Origin: Sipunculus nudus
Lineage: Eukaryota > Annelida > Sipuncula > Golfingiida > Sipunculidae
Assembly (NCBI GenBank): GCA_026874595.1
Contig: CM049309.1
Location: 14,128,576-14,192,575 of the forward strand
Direction: 5' to 3'
Length of the DNA: 64,000 nucleotides
Both the position numbers and the translations under genes were made by a program. Shown here one piece after another: positions 60,600 to 64,000 of this stretch (its first letter is position 1; each line of letters begins with the position of its first letter). The notes beneath the pieces are model-generated. The model was not told the origin of the DNA, searched no databases, and saw only the letters and a program-made list of their open reading frames with translations.

Positions 60600-60962
60600 G
60601 AAAAATATTTGTTAAAATAGGAAAACCACCACGTTTCAGGAACTGACAAAACTAGTCATAGTCAATATTCAAGGCATGATTCATGAAAAACCATGCATTA
60701 ATTATCCAGATATTAGAGATTTTGTATCAAATTTTTACTATTCTGGGGGGTACTTTCAAGCCCCATGGCTCGAAGGAAAAAGGTCACAGTGACCTAATTT
60801 CAGGTTTCCAAGGAAATTTTTTATTGACCTTCCTGGATGTTTACTTAGAAGTTTCTAGGACCAGCTGTTATGATTTGTGCCCTGCTAACGGACGTCCAGA
60901 CGGACGATGGACAAAGCACCATTCCTATACCTCTGTTGACTTACAGTCAGCTGAGCCAAAAA
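60600..60962 (+). repeat. Single A2 unit with family E tail
   Basis: 'cagatattagagattttgta', 'ctattctggggggtacttt', 'catggctcgaagga' and 'ggttatgatttgtgccctg'-type phrases match the 337-bp unit. It ends with GGACGTCCAGACGGACGATG, then 'gacttacagtcagctgagcc' and AAAAA, the E-type end. Only one unit is present. Confidence 0.75.
60781..60795. promoter_or_regulatory. Perfect oestrogen-response-type palindrome within a repeat
   Basis: AGGTCACAGTGACCT, identical to 41194-41208 and at the same place in the repeat unit. It is followed by 'aatttcaggtttcc', as in the array, where the site is degraded. Confidence 0.45.
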
Positions 60963-61310
60963 TGATAGTAGCTGGCACCACCAGTCTTGTATACAAAAAG
61001 GTTTCAGAGATATATATATACGCCCAAGTTCAGACTGATCTATCAAACCCCTCCTGAGAAATAAGCAGGGACACACACTGTGCAAAAAATTATTGTAGGT
61101 GGCACCACCAGTCTTGTATACGATAAGTATACGATAATTAAAATACGATGGGTATAAATGTGCCCCATTTCAGGATGATATATCAAATTCCTCTATAGAA
61201 ATAAGCAGGCACAAAAGTCACACACTGTGCAAATGTCATTGTAGGTGGTGACACCTGTCTTGTGAACAAGAAACCCATCAAAGACACATAGAAAGGTAAA
61301 AATATTAGGC
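60963..61310 (-). repeat. Decayed A1 half-units
   Basis: Altered palindromes at 60971 (GCTGGCACCACC), 61098 (GGTGGCACCACC) and 61244 (GGTGGTGACACC) are spaced 127 and 146 bp, the same alternation as the A1 arrays. 'cacactgtgcaaa' precedes and 'agtcttgtatacgataag' follows, as in A1. The strand is given to match the copy at 36593-38135. Confidence 0.65.
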
Positions 61311-61329
61311 CAATACATCAAACTTACCT

Positions 61330-61770
61330 TAAGTCTGATGTATGGGGCTGACCACGCTTAGGTGAGAAAGGCAGTTGCCCCGAGTGAACTGTGACAAATT
61401 TGCTAGCTCAGGCTACGGCACTGAGTGAACTCATGACCTGCACCTGGATAGACTGAGTGAACTTTTGACTTGTACCTGGCTGCACTGAGTGAACTCTTAA
61501 CCTATTTCCTAATCTAATACAGTTGGCAGTCTGTCAAAGCTATAAATAGATTGGCTCCACATGCAGCCCTGAGGGGCATGACACCCATGAGGTGATCACA
61601 TGGTGCCCATGAGGTGTTCACATGTCACCCATGAGGGGATCACATGCCTTGTGCTTGGCTGCACTGACTGAACTCTTGACCTATATCTGGCTGCACTGAA
61701 TGAACTCTTGATCTATTGCCAAATCTGAAACAGTTGGCAGTTTCTTAACCTATGTAAATATACAGACACA
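61330..61770 (+). repeat. Two interleaved minisatellites
   Basis: Units of about 31-33 bases on 'gcactgagtgaactcttgac' occur near 61418, 61449 and 61480, and again near 61658 and 61691. Between them are three 22-base units on 'acccatgaggtgatcacatg' (about 61578-61645). 'acagttggcagt' and 'ctgtcaaa/ctg' words bracket both sides, suggesting the outer array was split or duplicated. Confidence 0.75.
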
Positions 61771-64000
61771 GTCTTGGCCTGTTGGCAAATCTGTTTACAC
61801 ATACTGAAAGACTTTGGCTTAAATGCTTTTTATCAAGCTGAAATATTCATAAACTTTTTATCAAAATATCTAGAAAAATAAAAGATTCAGTTCTTTCATT
61901 GTTAAAGTCCAATAATTCTGCCAAAAATCATTCAAGTAAATTTGAACAAAGGCCACCTAAGAATAATTTTTGTGCCATGTAACAGAAGTTATAATTGAAA
62001 CAATAATTTTGTAGAAGAACAGTATTGCAGTCCTCAGTTTGAGTTAGACATAATAATGGCCATAAGACCAACTTCAGTTTTTCTGATATTATCGGTATTG
62101 AAAGAACCATGTCCTATGATAATTCTTTTGAAAAATTGAGCGATTCAACTTGACAGTTTCATCATAAAAATTTTAAGCTGAAAGAGGCTAAAATTATGAG
62201 GTTTTTGCCCATGAAAAAAAGGTCAATGTAAGTGGCACATCAAAATCTGCAACTTCAAATATGAGTCATGTGACCAACATTTTCACAATACTTGGTAATG
62301 CTAGCTTCTGTCATTTCTGATATAACATTGTCAGTATGCTTATTTGGCCAAATGACTGTTCAAATTCATTTAACTCCACTAAAATTCATCAAATGCAAAC
62401 CATTTGAACAAACTTGAAAGTGCTTGCCTCTGGGATCATTTCTGTAAAATATTGAACAATTTGGCTGGACTGTTTACAAGAAGACTTTTAAAGGTTTTTC
62501 AGCTTTTCCCCTATAAAATCTAAGTAAATGCAGATAGCAAAAAACATAAGCTGAATCCCACAACATTTGATATGTGACAGATAATTGCATAAAATCTGGG
62601 GATGGTAGCTCCTGCAATTCCTGAGAAATTATGGGTTGATATACAGATGACCAATGACCCCCGTACAAAAAAAGGTCAATGCAGGTGGCGCCACCAATAC
62701 CTGAATTTCATATATGACTCATGTGACCAACACTGGCATAAAATTTGGTGATGATAGCTCTGGCCGTTTCTGAGATTGTCATTTTAGTATGTTTTTTTTG
62801 ACAGATGACTAGGTTCACTTCCTGTAATTCGGCCAAAATTCACATAACTTGAACTATTTGAAAAAATTTGAGAGAGATGGTATAAAAGATTATTTCTGTG
62901 AAATATTGAACAAATTGGCTTTTTAGCTTTTTCGGTATAAAATCTACGAAAATGCAGATTTTTTTCAAATGGCTAAATTTTTGCATTAAATTTCATGATG
63001 CTAGCTCCAGTCATTTTCAAAATACTATGGGTTAACGTATACCTGTGATTGTTAACATTACCTGGCATGAGGAATATCTAAAATCATAAATCTACATTTT
63101 TTTTTAAATTAAAAAAAACATTCTTGTCAATATTAACCAAAGATAACCTAAAATCTAAATGTCTGAAGGCATGATGTAAAGGATGCTGATAAACTGGTGC
63201 CAGGCTAGATGTAACAGCTTCACACAGCTAACATAAATGGTAAAATGACTCAATTCAATCTTTATTATTCAGCCAAAATTCATTCTTTGGAACCATAAAA
63301 GACAATTATTATAAGAATTATTCAGGGGATTATTCTTGTAAAATATTAAACAAATTGGCCTCAGTGGCATCAGTCAAAAAACGTTTTGCAGGTTTATAAC
63401 TCATATGGGAAAATAAGGCAAAATGGCTAAGTTAAGCTTCAAATAACTCAGCCAAAAATCACTGAACCAAAACCATTTGAACAAACTTGAATTATCAACA
63501 TCTAAGGATAATTAATGTGTGAGATTTAAGAATTTGGCCCAGTGGTTTTTGAGAAGAAGATCTTTGTAGCAACTAAGCTGAAATGGGCTATTATGGCATA
63601 TGACTAAATTCAGCTTCCCATAACTCAGCCAAAAGTCACTGAACTGAGACCATTTGAACAAACTTCAGAAAGCATTACCCTAGGATCATTTCTGTGCAAC
63701 ATTAAACAATTTGGCCAAATGGTTTCAGAGAAGAAGTTCTTTGTAGCTGTCAGTATGATATGGGCACTGATGACCCCCGTTCAAAAAAGGCTGATGCAGG
63801 TGGCGCCACCAATATATGAATTTCAGACATGACTCATGTGACCAACATTGGCATAAAATCTGGTGATGACAGCTCCAGCTGTTTCTAAGATTGTAATTTT
63901 AGTATGCTTTTTTGGACAGTTGACATAGTTCAACCTCCTGTAACTGGGCCAAAAATCATCGAACTTTAACCATTCAAACAAACTTGAGAAAGATTGTTCC
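61771..64000 (+). repeat. Family D array running off the window
   Basis: Successive diverged units share 'accatttgaacaaactt', 'ggatcatttctgt.aaatatt', 'aatttggc', 'gagaagaag.ttttt', 'aactcagccaaaaatca' and 'acatgactcatgtgaccaac'. Perfect palindromes lie at 62684-62695 and 63799-63810, with a worn one near 62230. The body matches 640-1270. No tail is seen before the window ends. Confidence 0.8.

Overview
The window reads as nuclear DNA from an animal, most likely a marine lophotrochozoan and probably a mollusc (bivalve-like). It is AT-rich and shows no operons, ribosome binding sites or dense coding. It carries tRNA-derived SINEs, a 5'-truncated non-LTR retrotransposon, small inverted-repeat elements, and many dispersed elements ending in GACG/GACA runs followed by a hairpin, a style I associate with mollusc genomes. 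The taxon is an inference from repeat style; no host protein identifies it.

I see no intact host protein-coding gene in 64 kb. The only recognisable protein sequence is the C-terminal end of a non-LTR retrotransposon ORF2 at 20168-20662, inside an insertion flanked by a 15-bp target-site duplication (20153-21084). Other open frames are unrecognised, are products of tandem repeats, or lie in degenerate duplications. Two weak exon-like stretches (50178-50207 and 53336-53571) are noted with low confidence.

Layout. 1-1973: a palindrome-repeat fragment, a modular element with a GACGG tail, and a small inverted-repeat element. 1974-9394: mostly unique, with a SINE carrying a 24-bp minisatellite (8166-8420). 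9395-10140: a compact element of the family called E here. 10141-18900: mostly unique, with a TA microsatellite and a possible conserved island at 17400-18050. 18925-22705: a SINE nested in another SINE, the LINE copy, and an element rich in TGACCT motifs. 22706-28573: mostly unique. 28574-30576: a 17-bp minisatellite next to a Helitron-like element holding a dimeric 280-bp array. 31030-31602: SINEs. 33901-34107: a MITE. 35800-48052: almost entirely nested E-type elements, including a 337-bp array and an inverted second copy of the 280-bp array. 48606-58714: mostly unique, with two candidate regulatory islands (49400-50207, 54530-54990). 58715-64000: a SINE, a second copy of the 42.1-kb element, fragments of both arrays, interleaved minisatellites, and a further element running off the end.

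The strongest unexplained structure is a 12-bp palindrome, GGTGGCGCCACC. It occurs 17 times perfectly, and more often with a decayed central CpG, at the core of several otherwise different repeat families. In the 280-bp arrays it alternates at about 130 and 149 bp. The arrays sit in elements with hairpin termini, in one case a hairpin followed by CTAG as at a Helitron 3' end. This resembles the tandem-repeat-bearing Helitron/Helentron relatives known from bivalves ('pearl'-type elements). Two copies of the perfect oestrogen-response palindrome AGGTCACAGTGACCT also lie inside related repeats.
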